Assembly: GCF_017743735.1 (NCBI RefSeq)
Contig: NZ_JAGHRO010000015.1
Coordinates: 1 to 39,216, forward strand
Reading direction: 5' to 3'
DNA: 39,216 bases
DNA from: Shimia sp. R9_2
GTDB taxonomy: Bacteria; Pseudomonadota; Alphaproteobacteria; Rhodobacterales; Rhodobacteraceae
Part shown: piece by piece, positions 5,556 to 14,320 of the stretch
How positions within the stretch are numbered: the stretch's first letter is position 1
Layout of the letters: each line of letters opens with the position of its first letter
Program-made: the position numbers and the translations under genes
The notes under the pieces: model-generated
Told to the model about the DNA's origin: nothing
Seen by the model: the letters and a program-made list of their open reading frames with translations, nothing else
Databases searched by the model: none

Positions 5556-6977
5556 CTAGCGGCAGGCATCTGCGCTCCTGCTGAGAGCATCTTGGCACGC
5601 CATCTTGAACAGCGCTCCATTGGAGTGAGCAGCGTTTCCGAGCGCATACTCTTTCATGCGTCGTCGATTTTCGGTCAGAGGATCACTAGCAAAACACTCA
5701 ACAATGAGCTCTCGAAGATTTTGCGCATCAGCTGACACCAGATAGCCTGCTGAAACGCTTGGATAAGTCTCAAGCTGTTTTGTCGTGTAGCCGCGTGGAT
5801 TGGTCACGATGTATGGTTTTTCTGTCGCCAGAAAATCAATCACCGTTGATGATATGTCGCTGATCAGCAGGTCGCCTTCAGCATAGAGCGCCATTGGATC
5901 TTCCTCTGGGTGCGCCATGCGGTAGGCGACACCTTCGGGGAGATCCTGGGCAGTCTGCTCGATGCGGGTGGAGACCTCTGGCCATTTGGCATCTTTAAAG
6001 GTCAGCGGATGGGGTTTGAAAATGACATCAACCTTGAGGCCAGAGTGGAAGACCTGATGCAAAATGTTATGGGCTTGGGAGAGAGAGCAAAAATTACTGT
6101 CCTCAAACATACCTTCCCAAGTGGTCATATAGAGTATGGTCTTGCGCGTTGGGTCTTTCGGGCGGGTCTGTTTCGACAGAGTGATTTGGGGGCGTCCGAC
6201 GATGCGGAACTTTTCGCGGGGGATGTGAACGCCATGCCGGGCATATCGATCAATCGCCATTTCGCCTGCCACGAACAGATGATCGTAGATCACCGACATT
6301 GGATTGTAGCTGGGAGGTTTATCGCTGTCGCCATGCAGCAGCTGTACGTGGGTGACCTTTGGGTTGGCCGCAATTACCGGGAGATTGGACATGCTGTTGT
6401 TTACGTAGAACAGGACCTCGATGTTGGATGGCAGAAAGGCGGTTTGGCTGGGGAAGTCTTCGACCACTAAGACTTCAAGGAGATCGGACTTCGGGAAGTG
6501 ACGGAGGTGCTTTCGTTCCCTTAGAATGATGACGAAAGGCTCATTCAAAGACAGCAATGGTTTCAGCCACATGGTGACTTGATAGGGCGTTGCCAGTCTC
6601 GGTTCCGAAAAATAGAGCGCCATGCGAGTGCGCCGAATTTTTGGATGTCGGAGGGCTTGCATGTAGCGAGGCAGTTGGCAGCGTTTGGCCTCAGTGACTG
6701 CAAGTTGCATCACGCCGCAGCGGACCGCTACGCAGAGAGATGTCGCACCTAGTGTGAGCCACATGGCGTAGTCGCTGACCATACCGATGGCCGAAGCAAC
6801 TAATCCGAAAAGGCATAGACCATGGCCCGCCAGTTTCAGCGGCGGCGAAGTTTGATGCACGGTCTCTGGTAAAGAGCAAACTGCGGATTTGGCTGTGACG
6901 CGAGCCAACCGTTTCTGTGACCAGACTTCAGTCGCTATAATCAGCGCAGCTACTAGCACGTGCACTATGAGAGCCAT
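5556..6977 (-). CDS. CDP-glycerol glycerophosphotransferase family protein
   Basis: A 473-residue protein. Residues 1-95 hold an N-terminal helix and two further hydrophobic segments, anchoring it to the membrane. From ~115 on it is a GT-B-like transferase of the TagB/TagF family. Visible motifs are QLLHGDSDKPPSYNP with conserved His215, GRPQI (261-265), KPHP (321-324), and SDISSTVIDFLATEKPYI (373-390), which binds the CDP-glycerol end in relatives. The family transfers glycerol phosphate (or ribitol phosphate) to a growing surface polymer. In a Gram-negative bacterium the product would be a glycerophosphate-modified capsule or polysaccharide. The start lies two bases after the stop of the upstream membrane protein gene, so the two are translationally coupled. 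The acceptor is unknown. Confidence 0.88.
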   Translation of the reverse strand: MALIVHVLVAALIIATEVWSQKRLARVTAKSAVCSLPETVHQTSPPLKLAGHGLCLFGLVASAIGMVSDYAMWLTLGATSLCVAVRCGVMQLAVTEAKRCQLPRYMQALRHPKIRRTRMALYFSEPRLATPYQVTMWLKPLLSLNEPFVIILRERKHLRHFPKSDLLEVLVVEDFPSQTAFLPSNIEVLFYVNNSMSNLPVIAANPKVTHVQLLHGDSDKPPSYNPMSVIYDHLFVAGEMAIDRYARHGVHIPREKFRIVGRPQITLSKQTRPKDPTRKTILYMTTWEGMFEDSNFCSLSQAHNILHQVFHSGLKVDVIFKPHPLTFKDAKWPEVSTRIEQTAQDLPEGVAYRMAHPEEDPMALYAEGDLLISDISSTVIDFLATEKPYIVTNPRGYTTKQLETYPSVSAGYLVSADAQNLRELIVECFASDPLTENRRRMKEYALGNAAHSNGALFKMACQDALSRSADACR

Positions 6978-6979
6978 GG

Positions 6980-8119
6980 TCAGGCTGCCTGCTCAGGTTG
7001 GGGCTCGCCGCGGGGTGGGGCACCATGGAATGCGGAGTGGTTGGTCACAATCCGCGTTGCAATATCGCCAAAGGCGGAGGCGCGCCATTGTGCGGCTTGT
7101 GCCGCGCCGCGCGCGATAATCTGGGCATAAAGCGCTGTGGTTTTGGGCAGCTGCTCTGTGGTTTTCAGCGTAGAGAACTCCGTCACCAGGACATGCTCAA
7201 ACCGTGTGTAACGTGTGAAATGGCTGTTTTTGGGGTGGTCATTGGCATAGAGGATCGTCCGGAGGTCAGGTTGCGCGCAATGATGCAGGGCGGAGAGTTT
7301 CTCAGCGCGCCAAAGATGCCGCAGATCCAGTTTGCGTAACTCTTCGTATGCGGCTTGCTCTCGGACAATCAGAACATATGCACGCCCAAGGTCATCGAGT
7401 TTTGCGCAGAGTGATTTGGTAGCGTTCAAGTGGGCCCGGCCAGTGCCTGCGTGATAGATGGCCACCGATGCCGGTGCAGCTTGCAGCTGGTGGGACAGGA
7501 GGCCAGATATTTCCTTTGCAAACACCGCATGGTTGGCGCGATCTACGCGTTTGGTAAGTGCCGCCAGGAATACCGCAGCAGCGCCTGTGAAACCTGGCAG
7601 AAGCGCCCATGTGTAAGGCACGTCAAGGCCAGCGACATGCATCATCAGCGCAGCTATGGACAAAGCGGCCATGGCGCAGCGCAGCAGGTAGAGGTATCGC
7701 TTGCTGAGATCAGCGATGTAGGGGGTCGGTAGAGTGTCTGAGTGGCAAATCTGGGCTTGGAGGTGTTTGGTGTGTCGGTCGCAAAGGCGCACGGCGACAT
7801 AGCAAATGCAGATTGCCGCTATTGCTGCTGCGCCTGCCAAGACGAAGCCTGCTGAAAAGCCAAAGGTCACACCCAGAAAAGCCCAGCAAACCCCGAGAAG
7901 TGGCGGCAGCAGGATTTCCGGATAGGTGTTGAGTACCTTCGATTTACTGGTGATCAGCTTGCCGTGTTGAGAGACCGGAAGGAGCACTGGAACGTGCACG
8001 AATATCGCCAAAAAAATGGCGGGCAAGTTCTCCGGTGCGCGCGCTGACGCGGGCAGCCACATAACACCGCAAACTGCGATCAGTGTCAGCACAGCAGGCA
8101 AGAAGAGTTTGAACGTCAT
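6980..8119 (-). CDS. Membrane protein with glycerophosphotransferase-like N-half domain
   Basis: A 379-residue protein. Residues ~1-200 contain about six to eight membrane segments. The cytosolic C-terminal part lines up by eye with the N-terminal half of the transferase encoded next door: VAIYHAGTGRAHLNATKSL against MALYFSEPRLATPYQVTMW, AYVLIVREQAAYEEL against PFVIILRERKHL, and LRTILYANDHPKNSHF against IEVLFYVNNSMSNLP. The HGDSD, KPHP and DISS motifs of the catalytic half are absent. It is therefore probably a non-catalytic partner derived from the same fold, not an active enzyme. It is the first gene of the two-gene unit, separated by two bases from the transferase. Confidence 0.7.
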   Translation of the reverse strand: MTFKLFLPAVLTLIAVCGVMWLPASARAPENLPAIFLAIFVHVPVLLPVSQHGKLITSKSKVLNTYPEILLPPLLGVCWAFLGVTFGFSAGFVLAGAAAIAAICICYVAVRLCDRHTKHLQAQICHSDTLPTPYIADLSKRYLYLLRCAMAALSIAALMMHVAGLDVPYTWALLPGFTGAAAVFLAALTKRVDRANHAVFAKEISGLLSHQLQAAPASVAIYHAGTGRAHLNATKSLCAKLDDLGRAYVLIVREQAAYEELRKLDLRHLWRAEKLSALHHCAQPDLRTILYANDHPKNSHFTRYTRFEHVLVTEFSTLKTTEQLPKTTALYAQIIARGAAQAAQWRASAFGDIATRIVTNHSAFHGAPPRGEPQPEQAA

Positions 8120-8237
8120 GGCAAGCCTTCTGCTCGACGCGCAGCGGTCTGCGCCGGGGATCCAAAGACAATTTGCCCAAAATTGGTGTGTATTTCTTTA
8201 AAGCCACGACGATCATGATGGTGGTGAAGGGGGCAGG

Positions 8238-9278
8238 CTACCTCTCATCACGCGCGAGTTCAGGATGAAGATAGGCTTCCGGGTAAGTTATCGGCTTATT
8301 CGGGCCAAGCGGGATGACGTTGTTCCAAGACCGGCCAAAATACCCTTGGCGGCAATGGATAAGTGAGCTGCTGTCTGCAACGCCGGGCAGGTTGTAAACC
8401 CGGCACAGCCAACGCCAGAGGTGCGGATAGTCTAGGATCTTAGCACCATTAAGCTTCATGCGGATGTAGTAGACGGGATCGTGGCGGTAGAGCGTTGGAA
8501 ACAGGCGCAGGTCTGCTTCGGTGAAATGCTCTCCCATCAGGAAAGGCTGATTGTCTGCTGACAGGTGATCTTCGAGTGTTTGAAGGGCGGAGAAATAGGC
8601 GGTGTATGCCTCTTCATAGACGTCTTGGCGCGAAGAGAAGCCTGCTTTGTAAGCGCCGTTGTTGATTGCCGTGTACGTCAGGGAGTTGAGTGTATCGATC
8701 TCCACGCGCAGCTTTGTACTTTCAGGGTACAGATCCGGCCTTTGGGCGATGGGGACTTTGCTGCCGAGGGCCGCTGCATGGGCGTTGAGCATCCGGATGA
8801 TCTCTGCGCTTTCATTGGAGACAACGCGCTCGGTGCGTTTGTCATAGAGGATTGGCACGCTCTTCTCGCTCGCCCCTTCAGCGGCATAGATCTCGGCGGC
8901 GAGACGGAAATTTTGCGTACTGCCTGTGTCGTCTGTGCATTCAGGAAGTGGCGCGCCTGTGATCGGGGAGATGCGATCAGGATTGAACTCCCACAGATTG
9001 GGGCCAGCCGGATCAGAGTCCCCGGTGCGGGTTGGGAAGGCGACACTCATCGAAAGTGTGTCCTGCAGGCCGAGGATGTTGCGGGCGAGGGTCACGCGGT
9101 GGCACCACGGACAATTGAGCGCAACATAGAGGTGGTAGCGGTCAGCTTCGGGTGGGAAGTCACCGTCAGGATCAAGCCAATGGCGAAACCCGCTGAGGCC
9201 GCGCACAAATTCACCTGACGCACGGCGGGCCGTTGCGTTCTTCTGATCTTCTTCGGTTGTGATGCTCTTGCCAGCCAT
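8238..9278 (-). CDS. Glutathionyl-hydroquinone reductase (GST omega/xi type)
   Basis: A 346-residue cytosolic enzyme of the YqjG/ECM4 family, which removes glutathione from glutathionyl-hydroquinones using a second glutathione. The thioredoxin-like domain has the CPWC motif at Cys56-Cys59 (ALNCPWCHRVTLARN). The central part shows the family's VPILYDKRTERVVSNESAEI, and the C-terminal helical domain has the Tyr-rich PTLYRHDPVYYIRMK and a GYFGRSW ending close to the family norm. The ATG at 9278 (MAGKSITT) with GGGTGG upstream is preferred over the longer frame to 9326, which runs into the upstream hairpin. The hemerythrin gene precedes it by 63 bp in the same direction. Both could serve redox or oxygen stress. 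Confidence 0.92.
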   Translation of the reverse strand: MAGKSITTEEDQKNATARRASGEFVRGLSGFRHWLDPDGDFPPEADRYHLYVALNCPWCHRVTLARNILGLQDTLSMSVAFPTRTGDSDPAGPNLWEFNPDRISPITGAPLPECTDDTGSTQNFRLAAEIYAAEGASEKSVPILYDKRTERVVSNESAEIIRMLNAHAAALGSKVPIAQRPDLYPESTKLRVEIDTLNSLTYTAINNGAYKAGFSSRQDVYEEAYTAYFSALQTLEDHLSADNQPFLMGEHFTEADLRLFPTLYRHDPVYYIRMKLNGAKILDYPHLWRWLCRVYNLPGVADSSSLIHCRQGYFGRSWNNVIPLGPNKPITYPEAYLHPELARDER

Positions 9279-9301
9279 TATGCCACCCTGTTTGCATATG
9301 A

Positions 9302-9324
9302 GGGCGCCGCTGAAGGCGGCGCCC
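9302..9324 (-). terminator. Hairpin between hemerythrin-like gene and GST gene
   Basis: GGGCGCCGC (9302-9310) and GCGGCGCCC (9316-9324) form a perfect 9-bp stem with a 5-nt loop, 18 bp past the stop of the hemerythrin-like gene. There is no T-run on the minus strand, so it may be a weak terminator or attenuator that lowers read-through into the reductase gene. Confidence 0.4.
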
Positions 9325-9341
9325 ATGGTTGTTACTTTGCC

Positions 9342-9908
9342 CTATCCACGCAGTTTGTGGTGCAAAATGATGGGCACGGCGAGGTCTTCCTCATCACCAA
9401 GGTGTCGTGCAAGAAAAGCCTCAATGGTTTCAGCATGCGCGTGAACAGCACCTGCCTCCTCATACATCGCGGCTTCATCGAGCTGGCTGAGCTTGATGGT
9501 GCGGTTTGCGGATTTTGTGAAACCGTCCAGAACCTGATCGAGGTCGTGGTGGTCCTTCTCCAAAATCTCCAGTCCGGCATCAAAGCGCGGGTCCGCTTCC
9601 GAGAGTTCGGGGAAGTAGCGATGGTCTTCCCAGCCGTGGTGGCCATGCAAGTTGCGCACCAAAGCATTTCCATAGTAGGCCAAGCGTCCGGCATACTCCT
9701 GAGTTTCACGTTGGCCATCGAGATAGAGCTCTGCATCAGCGCGGATAAGCTCGCCGAGCTGGCGAAAAATCTGGTGTGCGCCAAGCCAGCGGCGGGTGGC
9801 ATCCTTAAAGTTGGGATGGGCCTCCCAGGCTTCACGCGGATAGGCATTGAGCAGGCGCCGCATGTCATCAGGCATCGGCGTAGTTCTGATGTGGGACAAT
9901 TCAGTCAT
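9342..9908 (-). CDS. Hemerythrin-domain protein
   Basis: A 188-residue protein of the hemerythrin-like HHE cation-binding family. Candidate ligands for a di-iron centre are spread over helices in the expected order: HGHHGWEDHRYFPEL, EKDHHDLDQVL, and HLGDEEDLAVPIILHH near the C-terminus. Such proteins bind O2 or NO, or take part in iron and redox sensing. The fold is cytosolic with no signal peptide. The ATG at 9908 is chosen because CGAAAGGAGG lies directly upstream, an excellent ribosome site. The in-frame upstream start at 9929 would place that site inside the gene. The hydroquinone reductase gene follows in the same direction. Confidence 0.92.
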   Translation of the reverse strand: MTELSHIRTTPMPDDMRRLLNAYPREAWEAHPNFKDATRRWLGAHQIFRQLGELIRADAELYLDGQRETQEYAGRLAYYGNALVRNLHGHHGWEDHRYFPELSEADPRFDAGLEILEKDHHDLDQVLDGFTKSANRTIKLSQLDEAAMYEEAGAVHAHAETIEAFLARHLGDEEDLAVPIILHHKLRG

Positions 9909-10010
9909 GGCGTCCTCCTTTCGTGACAAAAGGTAAGCCGCCTTGGAGGGCTTTCATCTGTACACACGCGCACAGAGGGGCTGCGAATTTGAAGGGGTCT
10001 TTGAGGGCGC

Positions 10011-10682
10011 TTAAAGCGTATTGGGGTCGTCGAAATCGACGCGCAGGGCGCGGATGCGCGCGCGTTGCCCTGCGATGATATGTGCTCGCATGGCTGCTTC
10101 GGCAGCGTCGCCATCGCGTGTGACGAGCGCGTCCAGAATCGCCTGATGTTCCGCAAGCGCATTTTCGTAGCGTTCTGCATCGGCCAACGTGGTTCGGCCC
10201 AAAATCAGCATGGCCTTTTGCAGGCTGAGCATGGACTTGGTGAGAAAACGGTTCTTCGCCGCGTTTAATAGCGCCAAATGAAATTGGCGGTTGAGACGCG
10301 ATGCCTCTGTGCCTGCACCACTTTGCGAAAGAGCGTCGCTGATCGCTCCAAGTTCCGCGATCTCCACGTCAGAGGCGGCACGGGCGGCCATGCGCGCGGC
10401 CGTGCATTCCAGCACTACCCGCATTTCATAGAGCTCCATGACTTCAGAGTAGTCCAAGCGCCGGACGGTTGCCCCAACACGGGGCAGGTGCGTCACCAGC
10501 CCATCCGCCTCCAATTGGCGAATGGCCTCCCGCACCGGTGTGCGGCTGACGCTGAAGCGGGTGGCGAGATCAGTTTCTCGCAGGCGATCACCTGGCGACA
10601 GACGCCCCTCTCGAATTTCTTGCAACAAGGCGCTGTAGGCCGCGTTGCCTTGAAGCCCATCTTGAGAGGAGGAGTTATCCAT
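10011..10682 (-). CDS. GntR-family (FCD) transcriptional regulator
   Basis: A 223-residue regulator. The N-terminal winged helix (residues ~15-80) shows LRETDLATRFSVSRTPVREA and LEADGLV, the GntR signature. The C-terminal FCD domain, an all-helical acid-sensing fold, includes YEMRVVLECTAARMAA and LNRQFHLALLNAAKN, with His residues that usually hold a metal for carboxylate effectors. It is divergent from the AbrB-type gene at 10767, with 84 bp between the starts and a TGTATACA palindrome in the gap, so it probably controls itself and that neighbour. The ATG at 10682 is preferred: the longer frame would cross the promoter. The effector is unknown. Confidence 0.93.
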   Translation of the reverse strand: MDNSSSQDGLQGNAAYSALLQEIREGRLSPGDRLRETDLATRFSVSRTPVREAIRQLEADGLVTHLPRVGATVRRLDYSEVMELYEMRVVLECTAARMAARAASDVEIAELGAISDALSQSGAGTEASRLNRQFHLALLNAAKNRFLTKSMLSLQKAMLILGRTTLADAERYENALAEHQAILDALVTRDGDAAEAAMRAHIIAGQRARIRALRVDFDDPNTL

Positions 10683-10721
10683 TTCGGTCCGCCAGCGTTG
10701 CCTTGAAATATTGTGTCCAAA

Positions 10722-10729
10722 TGTATACA
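10722..10729. promoter_or_regulatory. TGTATACA palindrome, candidate GntR operator
   Basis: The perfect 8-bp palindrome TGTATACA, set in an A/T-flanked ATGTATACAA, lies in the 84-bp gap between the divergent GntR and AbrB-type genes. Many FCD-type GntR proteins bind short palindromes with a GTATAC-like core. It is placed to block both promoters. Assignment is by position and form only. Confidence 0.5.
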
Positions 10730-10766
10730 AAAGGATGCATATCGTCAATCACGATAGGAATCACCC

Positions 10767-11798
10767 GTGTCTCTTTTGCGTATTCGCGCGTTCACCTTTG
10801 CGGTGGCCGCATTTGGTACTGTTGCGTTCTGGGCCGTTGGCCTGCCTCTGCCGTTTCTGTTTGGACCAATGGCGGCTTGTTTGGTGACAGCCCTTTCCGG
10901 GGCCAAGCTGGCTGGATTTGGCCAAGTCACGGCGGCGGCGCGCACAATCCTTGGCGTGGCTGTTGGCACGTCAGTGACACCCGAGGTGATGGCCGAGATC
11001 CCGAATATGGCCGCCAGCATCGCGCTGGTTCCGCTCTATATTGCTGTGATCGGGCTTGTCGGGGTGCCTTTCTTTCGAAAGGTCTGTGGATTTGACGCTG
11101 TCACGGCTTATTACGCGGCGATGCCCGGGGGCCTTCAGGATATGATCCTGTTTGGCAAAGAAGCAGGAGGAAACGCGCGCATTTTGTCCTTGATCCATGC
11201 GACGCGGGTTCTGGTGATCGTGACTGTGGCTCCGATCCTGTTGATCTCCATCTATGGGGTCGGTCTATCCAACCCAATTGGTCAGCCGGCTGCAGATCTG
11301 CCGCTCGGAGAGATGGCGCTGATGGTTGGCGCGGCAGTCGTTGGATGGAAAGGTGGAGAGCGCATCGGACTTTTGGGCGCGAGTATTCTGGGGCCATTGA
11401 TTGTCTCTGCCGCGTTGACGCTTGGCGGCTTCATCCATTCCCGCCCACCGGCTGAAGCGATCCTTGTTGCGCAATTCTTCATCGGCGTGGTGATCGGCGT
11501 GCATTACGTGGGGGTGACCCTGCGCGAGCTGCGCTCCGTTGTGCTTTCCGGGCTGGCGTTTATGTGCGTTCTTGCGGTGCTCGCAGCGTGCTTTGCCGAA
11601 CTGGTGACGCTGTTGGGATTGGCCCCGTCCATGGAAGCCTTTTTGGCCTTTGCCCCCGGCGGACAGGCGGAAATGACCATCTTGGCCATCGTGACTGGCG
11701 CGGATCTGGGGTTTGTCATCGCGCACCACCTGACCCGAATAGTTGTAGTGATCCTCGGGGCGCCACTGGTGGCACGCCTGCTGCGCGCGCGGAGGTAG
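10767..11798 (+). CDS. AbrB-family integral membrane protein (PF05145)
   Basis: A 343-residue inner-membrane protein with about ten hydrophobic helices and the internal duplication typical of this family: the first half has LPFLFGPMAACL and AMPGGLQDMILFGKEAG, the second half LLGASILGPLIV and FAPGGQAEMTILAIVTGAD. The family was named after an ammonia monooxygenase regulator, but the fold looks like a transporter and its substrate is unsettled. The start is GTG at 10767, with AGGA seven bases before. Divergent control by the GntR protein suggests that its substrate or product is an organic acid, which is inference. It lies 96 bp upstream of the P450 gene on the same strand. Confidence 0.88.
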   Translation: MSLLRIRAFTFAVAAFGTVAFWAVGLPLPFLFGPMAACLVTALSGAKLAGFGQVTAAARTILGVAVGTSVTPEVMAEIPNMAASIALVPLYIAVIGLVGVPFFRKVCGFDAVTAYYAAMPGGLQDMILFGKEAGGNARILSLIHATRVLVIVTVAPILLISIYGVGLSNPIGQPAADLPLGEMALMVGAAVVGWKGGERIGLLGASILGPLIVSAALTLGGFIHSRPPAEAILVAQFFIGVVIGVHYVGVTLRELRSVVLSGLAFMCVLAVLAACFAELVTLLGLAPSMEAFLAFAPGGQAEMTILAIVTGADLGFVIAHHLTRIVVVILGAPLVARLLRARR

Positions 11799-11894
11799 GT
11801 GGATGCGACTATTGTCTAGGTGATTTGGAGGATTTTACATTCTATTACACCGTGGCTCTCAGTATGGTCCGCCCGCGTAGCAAATGAGGTCGCC

Positions 11895-13136
11895 ATGACG
11901 CAAGACACCCCAGCCACGGTTTTACTTGATCCGCATGGAGCCGAGTTCGCGGCTGATCCGTATTCGACTTATGCGGCTCTGCGCGCATTGGATGGACCTT
12001 ATTATTATAAGGAAATCGACACCTGGATGTTGACGCGTATGGCAGACGTGGAGGCTGTGGCGCTCAACAAAACCATGTTGCGCAACAACGAAGCCTTTAT
12101 CTCTGAGGACGCGCGTCTGGCTCAGCAACGGGCGATCAATTTCCACGACATGCCGCATCATGAGCGTTTTGTGCAGGTGAACCTGTTGGAAAGCGAAGGC
12201 GCAACCCATGATCGACTGCGCAAAGTAGTGTTTCGCGAGTTCACCCCTGCGATGATCGCGCGGCAACGCGAGGCGATCCAAAGTTTTGTCGACCGTTTGC
12301 TCGACAGCCTGAGCGATCAGGACGAGGTGGATTTTGTCGGCGATTTCGCCGCCCACGTCCCCGGCCATATCATTGGCCGCATCCTTGGTGTGCCTGACGA
12401 AGACTGCCCACAGCTGCGCCATTGGTCAGAGGAAGTGGTGCGCTTCTTTGATCCCGGTCGCGGCGATGAGGACAAGGCGCGGGCAGAACAGGCGACTAAG
12501 GAATTCTACGAATACCTTCTGGATCTATTGGCGGAGCGCGAAAGAGCGCCGCAGGATGATCTGCTCTCGCGCCTGATCGGTCACCGCGACGGGGGACGGC
12601 TCAGCCAAGACGAGCTGATCTCCACCGCCATGTTGATCCTGATGGCAGGGCATGGCTCCACCATTGATGTGCTGGGCAGCGGCATGCATGCGTTGCTGCG
12701 GTATCCGGAGCAGCATGAACGCTTGCGCGAAGATCCGTCGCTTATGAAGACAGCGGTGCAGGAGATGTTCCGCTATGAGTCTCCACTGCCGTTCTTTCAT
12801 CGTTTCGCGACAGAAGAGACCGAAGTTGGTGGAAAGCTCTTTCCGGCTGGGACGCGGTTTGGCCTGCTTTATGGCGCAGCGAACCGTGATCCCGCGCGGT
12901 TTGAGAACCCTGATAAATTTGATGTCGGACGTACCCCGAACCGGCACATGGCCTTTGGTGGCGGGGGGCATTTCTGTCTCGGCAACCATTTGGCGCGACT
13001 GGATATGGACGTCATATTCTCCACATTGAACACCCGCTTTGCCGCGATCTCTTTGGCAGAGGAAACCCCTGAATACAAACGCGGTTTGTCAGTGCGTGGC
13101 CCCAAGGCGCTGCGTGTGGCTTGGCAGCGCGCCTGA
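11895..13136 (+). CDS. Cytochrome P450
   Basis: A 413-residue soluble bacterial P450. The heme loop FGGGGHFCLGNHLAR places the thiolate ligand at Cys361, and the ExxR pair is in EMFRYESP. The I-helix reads LILMAGHGSTIDV: the usual acid-alcohol pair (Asp/Glu-Thr) is replaced, with Gly254 at the acidic position and Ser255-Thr256 following. This may change oxygen activation or imply substrate-assisted chemistry. The ATG at 11895 with GAGG six bases upstream is chosen; the frame also opens at 11820 but that stretch does not look like P450. A [2Fe-2S] ferredoxin follows after 22 bp as the likely electron donor. No ferredoxin reductase is nearby. Substrate unknown. Confidence 0.96.
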   Translation: MTQDTPATVLLDPHGAEFAADPYSTYAALRALDGPYYYKEIDTWMLTRMADVEAVALNKTMLRNNEAFISEDARLAQQRAINFHDMPHHERFVQVNLLESEGATHDRLRKVVFREFTPAMIARQREAIQSFVDRLLDSLSDQDEVDFVGDFAAHVPGHIIGRILGVPDEDCPQLRHWSEEVVRFFDPGRGDEDKARAEQATKEFYEYLLDLLAERERAPQDDLLSRLIGHRDGGRLSQDELISTAMLILMAGHGSTIDVLGSGMHALLRYPEQHERLREDPSLMKTAVQEMFRYESPLPFFHRFATEETEVGGKLFPAGTRFGLLYGAANRDPARFENPDKFDVGRTPNRHMAFGGGGHFCLGNHLARLDMDVIFSTLNTRFAAISLAEETPEYKRGLSVRGPKALRVAWQRA

Positions 13137-13158
13137 GCGAGACGGAAAGAAATAGCAA

Positions 13159-13479
13159 ATGATCAAAGTGACCTTTGTCGAAGCCAATGGAAAACGGATT
13201 GAGGCCATGGCCAAGGCTGGCGATACCTTGATGCAGGCTGCAGTTGGCGCAGGTGTTGCGGCCATTGCCGCTGAATGCGGGGGCGCCTGTGCGTGCGGCA
13301 CCTGCCATTGCGTTCTGTCTGAGGACTGGTTTAGCCGCGTGCCTGCTCCGGCGTCTGATGAGGCGGATATGTTGGATTTCGTCATCGACCCGCAGCCCAC
13401 CAGCCGGTTGAGCTGTCAGGTCGTTATCGGCGAAGACATGCAAGGGATCGAGGTTCAGGTTCCAGACTCTCAAATATAA
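13159..13479 (+). CDS. [2Fe-2S] ferredoxin (adrenodoxin/putidaredoxin type)
   Basis: A 106-residue electron carrier. The cluster ligands follow the vertebrate/putidaredoxin-type spacing: Cys40, Cys46, Cys49 (AECGGACACGTCHC) and Cys86 (TSRLSCQVV). The C-terminal region keeps the acidic helix ASDEADMLDF used to dock P450 and reductase. It is encoded 22 bp after the P450 and 6 bp before the AraC gene, with a GGAAAG ribosome site, so it is almost surely the dedicated redox partner. A shared NAD(P)H ferredoxin reductase from elsewhere in the genome would be needed. Confidence 0.97.
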   Translation: MIKVTFVEANGKRIEAMAKAGDTLMQAAVGAGVAAIAAECGGACACGTCHCVLSEDWFSRVPAPASDEADMLDFVIDPQPTSRLSCQVVIGEDMQGIEVQVPDSQI

Positions 13480-13485
13480 CACCCC

Positions 13486-14319
13486 ATGACGACAGCTGCG
13501 GAAGACACAAAGATTTACTTTGCCACAGGGCAGGGCGGTGAGTCCGTTTGGCCCTACCATGTGCCCGTAGGCGGGCGCACCTTGGCGCATCAAGACACCG
13601 GTATGGTGCGCCGAAACTACAATGAGCATGTGTTGATCTACACGCTCTCCGGCACTGGGCATGTGGACATTGGCGAGACCCGGCATGCTGCCGTAGCTGA
13701 GAGCCTCGCCTGGATTGATACAGCGCGCGCCTATGCGCATGGAGCCGCAGCGCAGGCACCCTGGCGCTATGTTTGGCTCTCTATCCGGGGGCATGGGGTG
13801 GATGCTCTCTTTGAAAGGTTGGAGTTTGCCCAAAATCCCGTGGCGTCGGATCTGTCTCACCTTGCTGGGAACTTTGAGCAGATCTTGCGTGAGCTTTCAG
13901 CAGAGGCAGAAGGGGAAAGTGCCACCATCAACGCCGCGGTGTCGCAAATTTTGGCGCAGCTGTTTGAGCGTCGCAGCAATGCGGCTGGAGTGGCCAAAGA
14001 TGAGCCGATGGCCGCGCTAAGGGCGCACCTTCGCCGGGATTTGCAACGGGCTTGGCGTATTCCGGATATGGCGCAGATCACCGGGTTGAGCCATTCGCAG
14101 CTTTTTCGCCGCTTTCGGGATGAAGCAGGGGTGAGCCCGATCGTTTGGCTGCGACGGGAGCGCATGGCGGTGGCGGCGTATCTGTTGCGCAGCACAGATG
14201 AGCGCGTTGCGCAAATCGCGGCGCGCTGCGGCTATCCCGATCCTTTCCATTTCAGCCGTGATTTCAAGCTGGAGCAGGGCTGCGCGCCGCGAAACTACAG
14301 AGCACAGTTTCGCGCATAA
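13486..14319 (+). CDS. AraC-family transcriptional regulator
   Basis: A 277-residue regulator. The N-terminal ~140 residues form a cupin-like sensing domain (NEHVLIYTLSGTGHVDIGE). The C-terminal ~100 residues hold two helix-turn-helix motifs: IPDMAQITGLSHSQLFRRF, and VAQIAARCGYPDPFHFSRDF, the classic AraC signature. It is the third gene in a tight unit with the P450 and ferredoxin (6-bp gap), so it probably activates that unit in response to the P450's substrate or a related compound. No own promoter is seen. A bidirectional hairpin terminator follows directly. Confidence 0.94.
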   Translation: MTTAAEDTKIYFATGQGGESVWPYHVPVGGRTLAHQDTGMVRRNYNEHVLIYTLSGTGHVDIGETRHAAVAESLAWIDTARAYAHGAAAQAPWRYVWLSIRGHGVDALFERLEFAQNPVASDLSHLAGNFEQILRELSAEAEGESATINAAVSQILAQLFERRSNAAGVAKDEPMAALRAHLRRDLQRAWRIPDMAQITGLSHSQLFRRFRDEAGVSPIVWLRRERMAVAAYLLRSTDERVAQIAARCGYPDPFHFSRDFKLEQGCAPRNYRAQFRA

Positions 14320-14320
14320 A

